Assembly: GCF_030718085.1 (NCBI RefSeq) | Contig: NZ_JAVAJF010000001.1 | Location: 744,001 to 808,000 of the forward strand | Reading direction: 5' to 3' | From: Marinobacter sp. MDS2 | Lineage (GTDB): Bacteria; Pseudomonadota; Gammaproteobacteria; Pseudomonadales; Oleiphilaceae | Length of the DNA: 64,000 nucleotides | Shown here: positions 27,021 through 37,476 of the stretch, piece by piece | Layout of the letters: every line of letters starts with the position of its first letter | How positions within the stretch are numbered: position 1 is the stretch's first letter | Made by a program: the position numbers and the translations under genes | Notes under the pieces: generated by a model | The model's database searches: none | The model's input: only the letters and a program-made list of their open reading frames with translations | Told to the model about the DNA's origin: nothing

Positions 27021-28175
27021 TCATGCATGATTTAACATTTTCCGTTTTTTATAACGTAAGGGGTGGCGAAGAATAACGCCCAAAAACCCAAACAAATAAA
27101 CGAACCGAAGGTAGCCTATATCGCCACTAAACGACGTACACAACACAAAAAACAAAATATAGCCTCTGTACTCTACGTTACTTTTCACCAGCATCCACAT
27201 CACGACCAAAACGTGAAAAAATCCCGCAAATACACCCAGCTCTAAAAACACTTCCAAATGTTCATTGTGTGGATAAAACAATACATCGTACTGATAATTT
27301 CCCAAACCGATACCAAGGAGAGGGAACTCCAAAATTTTAGCTAAGGAATCAAACAACATCGCCTGTCGGATTCCGATAGAGCCCCAGTCAGACTGAGTTA
27401 CATCTGCTTGCGCTAGTCTATACACACCGGAAAATCGTGAATCCAAAAACGCCGCCCATAACACATCAAAGAAAACTACTGCGACACCTATCGCCAAAAA
27501 ACCACCCAGCAGTAGATAACGCCGGCCAATTCGGTGGGCCAAAGAAAAATACAAGAAGACAAAAGCCAAGGCTACAAGCGGCCCCTTCGACGCTGTCCAA
27601 ACCACCGCCAATGAAAACAGCGCCGTTGCCAGAAGCAGGTGCAACTTCTGTCGCCGAAGAAAATTTACGTAGGACACCAGCGCGGCAAACCCCATCAACC
27701 AACCAAAAACGATCGGACCGTTCAGAAAGAAACGAACATCACGATCCATTAACCCAAACTTCAACTTGAACACGATGGTCATCGCGAGAATCGCCATCGA
27801 AACAAGCAGATAACAATGCCAGAATCGATATTGACCGTAATTTGATATCAGTTTTCCGGATAGAATACTCGCAATTAAGGTCACAACAATGAAAGCATCG
27901 AACTTCTCTAACGCGTAAACGGGCTCGTAGCTCCGAATTGCACCGATCAGCAAAAAAACACTAAATACAAGTAACACATAAAAGACGAAACCAAACTCAG
28001 ATCCACGAGACTTAAGCAGATAAAAAAACACCGAGGCAAAAAAAATCAACAATACAGATAGTGAAAAGAAAACATACTGTGACAAAAACGAGAAAAAACC
28101 GCCAAATGCCATGAGAACATAAAAAAAGAAAGCTCCCAGAAAAACCAGCAGACTATTCCGTTCAATGAATATCAT
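27021..28175 (-). CDS. wzy: O-antigen ligase/polymerase-like membrane protein (Wzy)
   Basis: 384 residues with about ten hydrophobic segments and a periplasmic loop containing SIGIRQAMLFDSLAKI and LGIGLGNYQYDVLFYPHNEHLEV, the Wzy_C/O-antigen ligase signature (G-x-G-x-x, then HNEHLE). The neighbouring Wzx and Wzz argue for polymerase rather than WaaL, though the motif is shared. Confidence 0.82.
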   Translation of the reverse strand: MIFIERNSLLVFLGAFFFYVLMAFGGFFSFLSQYVFFSLSVLLIFFASVFFYLLKSRGSEFGFVFYVLLVFSVFLLIGAIRSYEPVYALEKFDAFIVVTLIASILSGKLISNYGQYRFWHCYLLVSMAILAMTIVFKLKFGLMDRDVRFFLNGPIVFGWLMGFAALVSYVNFLRRQKLHLLLATALFSLAVVWTASKGPLVALAFVFLYFSLAHRIGRRYLLLGGFLAIGVAVVFFDVLWAAFLDSRFSGVYRLAQADVTQSDWGSIGIRQAMLFDSLAKILEFPLLGIGLGNYQYDVLFYPHNEHLEVFLELGVFAGFFHVLVVMWMLVKSNVEYRGYILFFVLCTSFSGDIGYLRFVYLFGFLGVILRHPLRYKKRKMLNHA

Positions 28176-28178
28176 GCT

Positions 28179-29513
28179 TTAAGTACGCCCTTGATTGATT
28201 GCAACGCAGCGCTTGGTGATCCCCCAGAAATCCCGAAAACTTGGAACAACTCTGATACTTACCAGCTTAGTGGCGTAATATAAGGCGATAACGTTTGGAA
28301 GAGCGATAAACAACAGCAACGCAATCGCGCCACCTTCCACAGAAAACGCATCGATCAACGGGGTCATCACTAAGAAGGACAAAACGTAAGAGGCAATCGA
28401 AATATTCCGCATCCGGCGGGAATAGTCGGTCATTCCCAAGAGTTGAGCTCCGGGGCCAGTTAACACATTGATCATCTGCCCCGTGGCGACGAGTATCAAC
28501 ACGCCCCCGCCTTGTGCCAGGCCCCTATCAAGCAAACTCAACACCTCCCCGGGCCACAAAGTAATCACAATGTAAAACGGGAAAGCGCCCCAAAAACCCA
28601 ACACAAAACAATTATGCACTAACGACCGTAGTTCGGCGGTATTACGCTTAGCCCATGCCCGAGCGAACTTCGGCGGATAGATAGCATTCAGCACCATTTG
28701 TACGAACTCAACGGCAACCGCCACCTGCTGAGCAGCCTTTAATAAACCAACGTCCTGTTTACTCAGATATAAACCAGCCAAGATAAAGGCACCAGAATGC
28801 ATCAGGAGGCTGCTACAATTTACGTACAGGAAATCTTGGGCAACACTTTTATAGCGTTTATAGTCTTCACGTTGCGCTCCTGTACGGACGGCATCCCCTT
28901 CGGCTGAAGCAGCCATCAATTGCTTCCAGTACCCCAGAAGACCAACCAGGCCGAATACAAGAAACGCGAGCGTCGCAACCCCGTAAGACACCGCAAGCGT
29001 GATTGCAAATTCGCCGCTTTGCCAAACGCTGGCCAAAGCCAATAACGACATTGCCAGCAAGACGCCGCCATTATCCAATAAGCACCCGACGTCTGCGCGC
29101 CCCAGCCCCTTGTATATACCCGAGAGGACCCGCACCAATCCCATCAGCGGAATAGAAACAGCGACCCCGATCAGAATGGGTGACAACTCCGCCATATCGA
29201 AACGGTCGGCTAGCCAAGGGGCTGAAGCGGCCAACACCGCCCCCAAAACACCCCCAACCCACACTGCGCGCTTGATTGCGAAAACGACAATGCACAAAGT
29301 GCCGGCGCTTACACGATCGGCGCCCACAAACTTCATTAACGCATTGCCTGCGCCCCAAGTCGCGACCAGCGAACCAGCGACGAAAAACGCATGGGCAACC
29401 GCAAAAACCCCTAGCGCTTCTACACCAAAAAACTTGGCCAGAACCAATACGATAACCAGACTGCCGCCAGCTGAAACCACTCTGGCGCCAAACGCCCTAA
29501 CGAATCGAGCCAC
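28179..29513 (-). CDS. wzx: Polysaccharide flippase (Wzx)
   Basis: 444 residues, 12-14 predicted membrane segments, MATE/MVF superfamily. Flips undecaprenyl-linked repeat units to the periplasm. N-terminal FFGVEALGVFAVAHAF is typical of the LG-x-x-x-FG motif of oligosaccharide flippases. Follows the polymerase gene by 3 bases. A second flippase serves the capsule operon. Confidence 0.9.
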   Translation of the reverse strand: MARFVRAFGARVVSAGGSLVIVLVLAKFFGVEALGVFAVAHAFFVAGSLVATWGAGNALMKFVGADRVSAGTLCIVVFAIKRAVWVGGVLGAVLAASAPWLADRFDMAELSPILIGVAVSIPLMGLVRVLSGIYKGLGRADVGCLLDNGGVLLAMSLLALASVWQSGEFAITLAVSYGVATLAFLVFGLVGLLGYWKQLMAASAEGDAVRTGAQREDYKRYKSVAQDFLYVNCSSLLMHSGAFILAGLYLSKQDVGLLKAAQQVAVAVEFVQMVLNAIYPPKFARAWAKRNTAELRSLVHNCFVLGFWGAFPFYIVITLWPGEVLSLLDRGLAQGGGVLILVATGQMINVLTGPGAQLLGMTDYSRRMRNISIASYVLSFLVMTPLIDAFSVEGGAIALLLFIALPNVIALYYATKLVSIRVVPSFRDFWGITKRCVAINQGRT

Positions 29514-29531
29514 GATTCTCGTCTCTAATGA

Positions 29532-30305
29532 CTAGCAAGGTTCACCTGACCTCAGTCGCGTCTTAACGGCGCTACCAAACTCTAAAAGCAACACCGTCAA
29601 AACGCCAATGACAATACCGAGGAGGATGCCAACCGCCACAATAAACAATCTATGCGGCCCTTTAGGTTGGAAGCTACGCTTACTGACTGCGATAACTTCC
29701 GCTTCAATCAATGCATCCGCATCGACCTGCAACTCTGCAATACGGGCAGCTAAAGACGTATCAGCATCAGAGCTTGGCCGGGCTTCTCCCAATGAACTCC
29801 TAAGCTCCTGTAACGATTGGATCTGTCGAGCTGCTACCTGCTGTTTTCTCTTAACCAGCAACTCCTGTCTCTTCATAAATACATCGAGCAGTTCAGAGTG
29901 CGCTTCTTCCACTTTGCTACTCAATTCGTCAGCGGCCAACGTGGTCAATCGAATGACCTCGCCCGATTGCGAAGCCTTGAAGTTCACTTCAAACGGCATC
30001 TCGCCAAATTCCGTTTCGTACGAGCGTTCCACTTGCGGAAGCCATCGCCTCTCGAAGGTTTCAACCAACGTATCGACAGGCTCGATTGTCTCACCTTCAG
30101 CATCCTTCGCGAGTTGCACCAAGCTCGTATATTCATATTCGTCGGCAGGCAAAACAGCAAAACCAAGAGCCGCAAAAAATACAACGATCGACGCCACCAA
30201 AAACGCTCGACGTCGCCGAATAATCGTGACCGCCATATCCACTACCGAAAGCTCGCTACGGACACACGGTTCCTGGTTCTCTAGTTTGTCTACCATAAAC
30301 TGCAA
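29532..30305 (-). CDS. wzz: Chain-length determinant protein (Wzz)
   Basis: 257 residues. Two membrane helices (about 35-55, FLVASIVVFFAALGFAVLP; and 220-245) enclose a periplasmic coiled-coil domain (Wzz fold). No cytoplasmic kinase, so it is the O-antigen-type polysaccharide co-polymerase, in contrast to the Wzc of the capsule operon. Confidence 0.88.
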   Translation of the reverse strand: MQFMVDKLENQEPCVRSELSVVDMAVTIIRRRRAFLVASIVVFFAALGFAVLPADEYEYTSLVQLAKDAEGETIEPVDTLVETFERRWLPQVERSYETEFGEMPFEVNFKASQSGEVIRLTTLAADELSSKVEEAHSELLDVFMKRQELLVKRKQQVAARQIQSLQELRSSLGEARPSSDADTSLAARIAELQVDADALIEAEVIAVSKRSFQPKGPHRLFIVAVGILLGIVIGVLTVLLLEFGSAVKTRLRSGEPC

Positions 30306-30411
30306 TACCTTATCCTTGAAGATGGTTGCGCCAATGCCAATGGGTCAGGCATTTTACGCGTTTCGGCGTGGGTTTTCAGTTTCGAACGGTTACGCTTTGC
30401 CTAAAACAAAG

Positions 30412-30435
30412 AAAACGGGGACAACGCCCCGTTTT
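30412..30435 (-). terminator. Terminator-like hairpin between wecA and wzz
   Basis: AAAACGGGG / CCCCGTTTT stem with a 6-base loop. It lies 24 bases past the wecA stop and before wzz. The T-run is part of the stem and then interrupted, so it may attenuate rather than fully terminate. Confidence 0.65.
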
Positions 30436-30458
30436 ATTCCCCCCAAACACCTGCCTTT

Positions 30459-31517
30459 TCAAATTGTCCCGCGCCCCCGAAACACGACCAAAAGCCGCCA
30501 AACATGCCGCAACGACCAGTCATACACCGCAAACAACCCAAGAAACGCTGCAAACATAAACCACTCAGGCACATGGTAGAAATCGCCTAGCAGCCCGATG
30601 CTAGCTAACAGCAACGCCACCACCGTAATAGCCACAAGCGCCTCACGATCCGTAAAACCGGCTCGCATAAAGATGTGATGCAAATGATCCCTATCCGGCA
30701 TCATCACAGACTGCCCCTTACGGGCACGGCGGAACATAATCGCGACCATGTCCATCAACGGAATCGCGATAATCCATAAAGCCGTCACCGGGCGCATGGC
30801 AGTGTGATCTGGTTGAGTAGCATTCACCAGCATCCACACCACCGCAAACCCGATAAACATTGAGCCTGCATCACCCATAAAAATGCGGCGGCGGAACGGG
30901 GGAATTCTCAGGTTCGCCATCAAATAAGGCACCAAGGCGCAGCCTATACCCATCGCAAGGGCCAACTCCGATGAAAAACCGGAAGATTCGCTAAACAACA
31001 ATGCCAGTGAACCCAACGCTACCAACGACAAGCTACCGGCCAACCCGTCAATCCCGTCCACCATATTGAACGCATTAGTCGCGCCAATCACCGCTGCAAT
31101 GGTCACTAACGGTCCCAGAATGCCCAATTCGATGGCACCAAAACCCAACAAATCGCCAAACGTTGTTAACGAGATACCGGAGCCAAACGTCAGCACAGCC
31201 CCCAAAATCACTTGAATGGCCAACCGGAATTTAGCCGGCAAATCACGGGCATCGTCCACCGCCCCCACAATCACCAGAAGCGCGGCACACAGCAAGAACA
31301 AACCATGGGCACTGAGCACGGGCATCCATATCACCCACGCCATAAAAACACCCAAGAATGCGCTTAAACCACCTACCAAGGGAACCGCCCCTTTGTGCAA
31401 CTTTCGATGGTCTGGCGTGTCCACCAACCGCAAATGATGCGCTACAGGGCGAAGCAGAAAAAGGGATACATAAGAAAAAAGAACGGCCATAAGGCCGATC
31501 GGACTAGCCGCTTCCAT
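30459..31517 (-). CDS. wecA: Undecaprenyl-phosphate GlcNAc-1-phosphate transferase (WecA/WbpL type)
   Basis: Polytopic MraY/WecA enzyme, 352 residues from ATG 31517 (AGGAGAG 6 bases upstream; a TTG at 31523 is less likely). Motifs: DTPDHRKLHKGAVPLVGG, NAFNMVDGIDGLAG, FMGDAGSMFIGF and DRDHLHHIFMRAGF. Links a HexNAc-phosphate to undecaprenyl phosphate. It is a second initiating enzyme beside the PglC-like transferase. Confidence 0.92.
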   Translation of the reverse strand: MEAASPIGLMAVLFSYVSLFLLRPVAHHLRLVDTPDHRKLHKGAVPLVGGLSAFLGVFMAWVIWMPVLSAHGLFLLCAALLVIVGAVDDARDLPAKFRLAIQVILGAVLTFGSGISLTTFGDLLGFGAIELGILGPLVTIAAVIGATNAFNMVDGIDGLAGSLSLVALGSLALLFSESSGFSSELALAMGIGCALVPYLMANLRIPPFRRRIFMGDAGSMFIGFAVVWMLVNATQPDHTAMRPVTALWIIAIPLMDMVAIMFRRARKGQSVMMPDRDHLHHIFMRAGFTDREALVAITVVALLLASIGLLGDFYHVPEWFMFAAFLGLFAVYDWSLRHVWRLLVVFRGRGTI

Positions 31518-31662
31518 GGACAACTCTCCTGAATGACTCTACATCGCCTACTCAAAACATCACTTTAGACGACATTAACATTCGATATACCGGTGATGGC
31601 GGCACAGAATAACACTTGTTGAAACGCAATATGATGACTATCGACTAAGGAACGCTGCCCTA

Positions 31663-33432
31663 TCATTCAAACGTCCAAACCAAAGGTATCAACCCGATCG
31701 CCACACTCGCCACCAGCACCGACAAAGGCACACCAATACGCATATAATCCATAAACTGATAGCGCCCTGGCCCGTACACCATCAGGTTCGTCTGATAACC
31801 CAACGGAGTAATAAACGAAGCCGAAGCCGCGAACATCACGGCGACCGCAAACGGCAAGAAACTAACCCCCAATTGCTCCGAAACAGCCAAGGCGATAGGA
31901 AACATCAGCACGGCCGCAGCGTTGTTCGTAATCACTTCGGTAAACAGCGCCGTCAGCACATACACCATAGCCAAGGCCACCCACGGGGTAAGCGGCCCAA
32001 AACCAAGCAAACCACCAGCCACCCATTGAGCCGCCCCCGTTTCCGTCATCGCATTACCCAAAGCAAAAGACGAAGCAATCACCACCAGCACCGGTAAATC
32101 TACACTACGACGGGCCCGGCTTGCGGTTATGCAACCGGCTGCAATCATCGCTCCAGACGCTAAAAAAGCCGATTCCAAAATCGACAGCAATCCGGAAGCA
32201 CTCAGAACGACCATGACCGCGAGAATACCCAGCGCCCTTGGAGCTTTCCGGAAATCAGGCGGCGTAGAATCGTTGAGCGCACTCACCAGCAGAAAGTCTC
32301 GACGAAATCGGTACTGCTCAACAAACTGATGGCTGGCTTCCAGAAGCAGGGTATCGCCCATGCGGAACGTAATATCACCCAGCTTACCGGGCACCCGCTT
32401 CCCTTCTCGGGACACTGAAAAAATCACGGCATTAAAACGAGTACGAAAACGGCTGTCGCGAATCGTCTTGCCCAGCGCCGGGAACTCAGGCCCCAGAACC
32501 ACCTCGACCAAACAGCGCTGGTGGTTCTGCACTTCTAACTTGTGCACACTACCGTTCGCAGGCTTAAGCCCCTGAATGCGGCGCAATTCACTGGCACATT
32601 CCGGCGCGCCCACGAAGTACAATTTATCACCCGCCTGCAGGGTTCGGTCTGGCTCTACCGCCGTGATCAAACGCCCCTCTCTGTCAATCTCCGTCAAGTA
32701 GCCGTAAGTCAGTGCTCGCAAACCCGCCTCGGCAATGGTTTTACCCGACAGCGGCCCGCGCGCCTCTACTTGAACCTCAACGCCGTATTCCCGAACCTGG
32801 TCCAGCTCCTCGCTCAAGCCGCCACGGTCTGGCAGCAGCCGGTGGCCGACAAACACCAAAAAAGCACCGCCGACAACCAATAACGGAACACCTACCCAGG
32901 CGAGCTCGAACAGTCCAAGGTTTATCCCCAGCCGGCTCTGCAACATGCCGTCCACTACCAGGTTGGTACTGGTTCCAATCAGCGTACACGTACCACCCAG
33001 AATGGCCGCGTAACTCAGGGGAAGCAGGAGCTTAGAAGCCGGCACACCCAAGCGCTGAGCCCAATCCTGAATGGCCGGAATGAACATGGCCACCACCGCC
33101 GTATTGTTCATGAAGCCACTCAGAACACCCGTCGGAGCAATCATCCTCAGCTGCGCACCGCGCTGAGTTTCCGGGTGCCCCAACAACAACCTAGCGATCC
33201 ATTGAACTGCACCAGTTTCCTTTAACCCCGCCGCCACCACGTACAACGTGGCAATGGTAATCACCCCCGGGTTCGCAAACCCCGAAAGCGCCTCAATCGG
33301 CCCCAGCACGCCACTTACCAGCAGCAACGCCAGCGCAGCCATCAGCACCAAATCCGCCGACAACCGCGTTAACGCCAAAGTACCTAACACCCCTGCCAAC
33401 GTAATTAGGGTAAAAACGGCCTGCCATTCCAT
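31663..33432 (-). CDS. SLC13/DASS-type permease with RCK_C (TrkA-C) domains, probable sulfate transporter
   Basis: About 589 residues from ATG 33432. Two membrane halves flank a central soluble part with two TrkA_C domains (about 205-375; YGVEVQVEARGPLSGKTI and LVEVVLGPEFPALGKTI). The signature NNTAVVAMFIPAI and its counterpart ITNNAAAVLMFPIALAV are the paired substrate loops of the family. Related proteins include SAC1-like sulfate transporters. It lies directly upstream of cysC in the array and reads the same way, which favours sulfate as substrate (inference). Confidence 0.85.
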   Translation of the reverse strand: MEWQAVFTLITLAGVLGTLALTRLSADLVLMAALALLLVSGVLGPIEALSGFANPGVITIATLYVVAAGLKETGAVQWIARLLLGHPETQRGAQLRMIAPTGVLSGFMNNTAVVAMFIPAIQDWAQRLGVPASKLLLPLSYAAILGGTCTLIGTSTNLVVDGMLQSRLGINLGLFELAWVGVPLLVVGGAFLVFVGHRLLPDRGGLSEELDQVREYGVEVQVEARGPLSGKTIAEAGLRALTYGYLTEIDREGRLITAVEPDRTLQAGDKLYFVGAPECASELRRIQGLKPANGSVHKLEVQNHQRCLVEVVLGPEFPALGKTIRDSRFRTRFNAVIFSVSREGKRVPGKLGDITFRMGDTLLLEASHQFVEQYRFRRDFLLVSALNDSTPPDFRKAPRALGILAVMVVLSASGLLSILESAFLASGAMIAAGCITASRARRSVDLPVLVVIASSFALGNAMTETGAAQWVAGGLLGFGPLTPWVALAMVYVLTALFTEVITNNAAAVLMFPIALAVSEQLGVSFLPFAVAVMFAASASFITPLGYQTNLMVYGPGRYQFMDYMRIGVPLSVLVASVAIGLIPLVWTFE

Positions 33433-33452
33433 GCGTTCAAGCACTCCAGAAC

Positions 33453-33465
33453 GGGGTCAGACCCC
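33453..33465. repeat. GGGGTCAGACCCC palindrome (copy 5)
   Basis: Perfect 13-base palindrome between the SLC13 start and the cysC stop. It is a minimal copy without the longer hairpin. Confidence 0.8.
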
Positions 33466-33474
33466 ATAGCGTTA

Positions 33475-34074
33475 CTATTTTCGGGCGATCATTCCACGGT
33501 CCAGCAAGTACGCGATTAGCGAATCCACGCACTCCTCCACCGTGTTCTGAGAGGTGTCCAGGCGAAGCTCGGGGTGGGACGGCACCTCGTAGGGTGAATC
33601 GATCCCGGTGAAATGCTTGATCTCACCGGAGCGAGCTTTTTTATAGAGCCCTTTGGGATCGCGGGATTCGCAGGTTTCCAGCGGGGCATCCATGAAAACC
33701 TCGATAAATTCACCGGCCGGGAACAGTTTGCGTACCATGCGGCGGTCGCTGGTGAAGGGCGAGATAAACGCGCTCATCACAATCAGCCCGGCATCTGCGA
33801 ACAATTTGCACACTTCACCTACCCGGCGGATGTTTTCCTCACGATCATCGTCGGAAAAGCCCAAATCGTTGCACAATCCGTGGCGCACGTTGTCGCCATC
33901 CAATAGGAAGGTGTGGTAGCCCCGCTCATGCAGAGCCACATCCAAGGCATTGGCAATGGTGGATTTCCCAGAACCACTCAAGCCAGTAAACCACAGCAGG
34001 CAAGGCTTCTGATCTTTGTTAGCCGAACGCTCCGCGCGAGTAATCTTATGATCGTGCCAAACGATGTTGCTCAT
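33475..34074 (-). CDS. cysC: Adenylylsulfate (APS) kinase
   Basis: Phosphorylates APS to PAPS, 199 residues. P-loop GLSGSGKST, then [18 protein letters not shown] and [26 protein letters not shown] 34074 overlaps the cysN stop as ATGA, fixing the start. Stand-alone kinase, not fused to CysN. Its PAPS product is what the two sulfotransferases at 48-51 kb need. Confidence 0.95.
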   Translation of the reverse strand: MSNIVWHDHKITRAERSANKDQKPCLLWFTGLSGSGKSTIANALDVALHERGYHTFLLDGDNVRHGLCNDLGFSDDDREENIRRVGEVCKLFADAGLIVMSAFISPFTSDRRMVRKLFPAGEFIEVFMDAPLETCESRDPKGLYKKARSGEIKHFTGIDSPYEVPSHPELRLDTSQNTVEECVDSLIAYLLDRGMIARK

Positions 34075-35483
34075 ACTTCTTGACACCCCCACTCCGGGAA
34101 ATTCTCACGAACGTATCGGTTCAAATTCCGCTCCGCTTCGGTGTATTCACGCTTGGGCAAATCGCCTGCACTATCCAGCGCACGCTCTACCATGCCGGCC
34201 GCAACGGTCACGTTGGTTAAACGATCAATCAAGATGAAAGCGCCCGTGCCCGGGTGATTCTGATAGCCTTCCACGACAACCGGCTCAGCCAGTTCAATGT
34301 CACACACACCAATACCGTTCAGTTCAAGGCCACTGGCGGTTTGCGCACTCCGCTCCAAGCTGTTTACGTCAACCTCTTCCAAAACCTTGTTAACGAAACA
34401 ACCGGTCACCTTGGTGCCAATTTTAATGCCGTACTCACGCCCCGGCACCAACGCCTTCTCACTCATCCACACAACGTTGGCGGCAAAACGCTGGCCCATC
34501 TCTGGCTGCTGGTTGGCGTGCACCAACAGGTCACCACGTGAAATGTCGATCTCATCTTCCAGCGTGATAGTAATCGCATCACCCGGCCATGCCCGCTCAA
34601 TCTCACCTTCGTAGGTATGAATCCCCTTCACCCGGGAACTCATACCCGAAGGCAACACAGCCAGTTCATCGCCTTTGTGCACTACACCGCTGGCAACCGT
34701 TCCGCAGTAACCTCGGAAATCCAGGTTTGGCCGGTTCACAAACTGCACGGGAAAGCGGAAGTCCGTAACATTCTGGTCTGTGCGCAGCTCAACCTGCTCC
34801 AAGATATTCATCAAGGTTTCGCCGTGGTACCAGGGCGTGTTTTCGCTACGATTTACCACGTTGTCGCCATTCAGAGCGGAGATCGGCACATAGTAAACGT
34901 TTTCCAGGCCGAGTTGCTTGGCGAGCTTTTCGTATTCATCACGAATCTCGTTAAAACGCTCTTCGCTAAACTCCACTAGGTCCATCTTGTTAATGGCGAC
35001 CACTACGTGCTTCAAGCCCAGCAGCGAAACGATAAAACTGTGGCGGCGAGACTGAGTCAATACGCCTTTGCGGGCGTCAACCATCACGATGGCGAGATCA
35101 CAAGTGGAGGCACCTGTCGCCATGTTTCGGGTGTACTGCTCGTGGCCCGGGCAGTCCGCAATAATAAACTTGCGCTTGTCGGTGGAAAAATACCGGTACG
35201 CCACATCAATGGTGATGCCTTGCTCCCGCTCGGAAGCCAGGCCATCTACCAACAGAGCCAAATCCAACGCCTCACCGGCGTTACCCTGGCGCTCGTTATC
35301 CTTGTGCAGTGCCGCCAAGTGATCTTCAAAAATCAGCTTGGAATCAAACAACAAACGACCAATCAGGGTAGATTTACCGTCATCCACGCTGCCGCAGGTC
35401 AGAAACCGCAGCAGGTCTTTGTTCTCGTGCTGGTCCAGATACGCGAGGATGTCTTTTTCAATCAAAACCGATGCGTGCGACAT
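34071..35483 (-). CDS. cysN: Sulfate adenylyltransferase subunit 1 (GTPase)
   Basis: 470 residues, EF-Tu-like GTPase that energises ATP sulfurylase. G motifs [21 protein letters not shown] and NKMDLVEF are intact. Domains 2/3 follow. Ends before any kinase domain, so it is the unfused form. Starts one base inside the cysD stop (TAATG), indicating coupling. Confidence 0.96.
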   Translation of the reverse strand: MSHASVLIEKDILAYLDQHENKDLLRFLTCGSVDDGKSTLIGRLLFDSKLIFEDHLAALHKDNERQGNAGEALDLALLVDGLASEREQGITIDVAYRYFSTDKRKFIIADCPGHEQYTRNMATGASTCDLAIVMVDARKGVLTQSRRHSFIVSLLGLKHVVVAINKMDLVEFSEERFNEIRDEYEKLAKQLGLENVYYVPISALNGDNVVNRSENTPWYHGETLMNILEQVELRTDQNVTDFRFPVQFVNRPNLDFRGYCGTVASGVVHKGDELAVLPSGMSSRVKGIHTYEGEIERAWPGDAITITLEDEIDISRGDLLVHANQQPEMGQRFAANVVWMSEKALVPGREYGIKIGTKVTGCFVNKVLEEVDVNSLERSAQTASGLELNGIGVCDIELAEPVVVEGYQNHPGTGAFILIDRLTNVTVAAGMVERALDSAGDLPKREYTEAERNLNRYVRENFPEWGCQEV

Positions 35484-36397
35484 TAGAAATAGCCCTCCCG
35501 CTTCTTCTGTTCCATGGATGCTGCACCGTCGTGGTCAATCACCCGGCCCTGGCGTTCAGAGGTGGTGGTTAGCAGCATTTCCTGAATGATGTCCGGCAAG
35601 GTCGCCGCTTCGGATTCCACCGCGCCGGTCAGCGGGTAGCAACCCAGGGTACGGAAGCGCACCATCTTCATTTCTGGCGTTTCGCCCGGCTCCAGCGGCA
35701 TGCGGTCGTCGTCCACCATAATCAGCGTGCCGTCGCGCTCCACCACCGGGCGCTCGGCCGCGTAGTACAGGGGCACAATGTCGATATTTTCCAGATAGAT
35801 GTACTGCCAGATGTCCAGCTCAGTCCAGTTGGACAGCGGGAACACGCGAATGCTCTCGCCCTTGTTCACCTTGCCGTTGTACAGGCTCCACAACTCCGGG
35901 CGCTGGTTTTTCGGGTCCCAGCGGTGGAACTTGTCGCGGAAGGAATACACCCGCTCCTTGGCCCGGGACTTCTCCTCATCCCGCCGTGCACCCCCAAAGG
36001 CCGCATCAAAGCCATACTTGTCCAGCGCCTGCTTCAGCGCCTGGGTCTTCATCACATCGGTGTGCTTGGCACTGCCATGAGTAAACGGCCCAATGCCCTG
36101 TTCCACGCCTTCCTGGTTGGTATGAACAATCAGCTTCATACCCAGCTTCTCAGCCATCTTGTCCCGGAACGTAATCATCTCCCGGAACTTCCAGGTGGTG
36201 TCCACATGCATCAGGGGGAACGGCGGCTTACCGGGGGCGAAGGCCTTCATGGCCAGGTGCAGCATCACCGCAGAGTCTTTGCCTATGGAGTACAGCATCA
36301 CCGGGTTATCAAACTCGGCAGCCACTTCACGAATAATATGAATCGACTCCGCCTCAAGCTGCTTGAGGTGGGTTTTCTTCGGGGGGGTTAAGGTCAT
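35483..36397 (-). CDS. cysD: Sulfate adenylyltransferase subunit 2
   Basis: Adenylates sulfate to APS, 304 residues from ATG 36397 with GGAAGAG just upstream. PP-loop [14 protein letters not shown]; further blocks are [30 protein letters not shown] and [14 protein letters not shown]. An upstream GTG (36430) lies in a dispersed repeat and is rejected. First gene of cysDNC. Confidence 0.96.
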   Translation of the reverse strand: MTLTPPKKTHLKQLEAESIHIIREVAAEFDNPVMLYSIGKDSAVMLHLAMKAFAPGKPPFPLMHVDTTWKFREMITFRDKMAEKLGMKLIVHTNQEGVEQGIGPFTHGSAKHTDVMKTQALKQALDKYGFDAAFGGARRDEEKSRAKERVYSFRDKFHRWDPKNQRPELWSLYNGKVNKGESIRVFPLSNWTELDIWQYIYLENIDIVPLYYAAERPVVERDGTLIMVDDDRMPLEPGETPEMKMVRFRTLGCYPLTGAVESEAATLPDIIQEMLLTTTSERQGRVIDHDGAASMEQKKREGYF

Positions 36398-36419
36398 TAC
36401 TCTTCCATTCTGTTGTTTA

Positions 36420-36504
36420 GCCACGGACACTCACGGACCCACACGGACGAAAGACAAAAAACTATTCATTTCTTTGTCCGTGAGCGTCCGTGAGTGTCCG
36501 TGGC
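36420..36504. repeat. Inverted repeat of GCCACGGAC units
   Basis: Left arm 36420-36457 begins GCCACGGACACTCACGGAC. Right arm 36471-36504 is its near-perfect reverse complement (GTCCGTGAGTGTCCGTGGC). Each arm is a threefold repetition of CACGGAC. It separates cysD from the DHH gene and could form a long hairpin. Confidence 0.85.
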
Positions 36505-36510
36505 AAAAAA

Positions 36511-37476
36511 TCACTTATTCCAAAAACTAGCCATCACGCCAATAAACTGTTCCAACTGCTCCGCCGGCAAATCATTAATCCCGGCCGCTGCCTTACGCCC
36601 GCCACCGGTCGGAAACTGCCGCGCCACGTCATCAGCCCCGGTGCGGTTATTCAAAGGCGCACGAATACTCACCAGATAAGCGCCATCGGCCTTATCCGTC
36701 ACAATGGCACAAGCCTTATCCGGGTTACGGTTAGCCAGCTCATTACCCAGCACGCCACTCACCCGCCGGGCCCAGGCTTGGTCGGGCAACTTTACCACCA
36801 AAGACGTTGCAGTTTCATTCAACACCGGCGCGGCCAGCCCTTCGGCCATATCTGCCCTGTAACCATCCCGCAGCTTCTGCCAGGCGGCAGGCTCGCTGGC
36901 AATCAAATCCAGCGGGTCGTCAAACTGTACAAACTCCCGGTATAAATCTGCCGGATGAAAGTGCAAATCCTCCACCGTGGCGCCATAACCATTGTAATTG
37001 ATGCACACACCCAGAGTTTTCAGGGCTTCAGCCTGCTCGGCACGCAAACCCGCCTTAGCAGCCAACTCTTCAGCCACCGCATTGAGGTTATCCCCAAACG
37101 CCGCAGCAATGGCCCAGTTGTGAAACCGGCCATCTAAATGCTGATCCACCAACAAACTGGTGCAGGTAGTAGGCTGAGTATCAATCAACGCGGTAAAGCC
37201 CGGCGCAGCCGGCAGGGTTTCCCCGGGGAAGTGGTGGTCCACATAAAACACCGAACAGCCGGCTGCTAACAGGCCATCCACCGCATCGCGGTTTTTATCC
37301 AGGCTCACATCCAGAATGTTTACCCGGGAAGGCGATTCGGCCGGTACTTTGCGAGCCAGGGCGATATCACGTTTTACGCCGGTGACCAACGTGGACTCAC
37401 AAGGCTCCGCCAGGCGGAGTTGGATCAGCGCGCAGATGCCGTCTGCGTCGCCGTTGAATACATCATAAACCTTCAT
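36511..37476 (-). CDS. DHH/DHHA1-family phosphoesterase
   Basis: 321 residues from ATG 37476 (GGAG 5 bases upstream, ATGA overlap with the preceding GT4 gene). Metal-binding motifs VFNGDADGICA, NILDVSLDKN, VDHH and a later Asp (FGDN); the C-terminal DHHA1 motif GGGRKAAAGI binds substrate. DHH proteins cleave phosphodiesters in nanoRNA, c-di-AMP, pAp or single-stranded DNA. A pAp phosphatase-like role (removing the by-product of PAPS-dependent sulfation) would suit the neighbourhood but is only a guess. Confidence 0.82.
   Translation of the reverse strand: MKVYDVFNGDADGICALIQLRLAEPCESTLVTGVKRDIALARKVPAESPSRVNILDVSLDKNRDAVDGLLAAGCSVFYVDHHFPGETLPAAPGFTALIDTQPTTCTSLLVDQHLDGRFHNWAIAAAFGDNLNAVAEELAAKAGLRAEQAEALKTLGVCINYNGYGATVEDLHFHPADLYREFVQFDDPLDLIASEPAAWQKLRDGYRADMAEGLAAPVLNETATSLVVKLPDQAWARRVSGVLGNELANRNPDKACAIVTDKADGAYLVSIRAPLNNRTGADDVARQFPTGGGRKAAAGINDLPAEQLEQFIGVMASFWNK

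Noticed and set aside
29608..30579. A 323-codon plus-strand frame opposite wzz and the wecA leader
   Set aside because: Ser/Thr/Asn-rich shadow without homology; it crosses a terminator-like hairpin.
36398..36430. Upstream GTG start for cysD
   Set aside because: Lies in the repeat arm; ATG 36397 has a ribosome-binding site and gives the normal CysD length.
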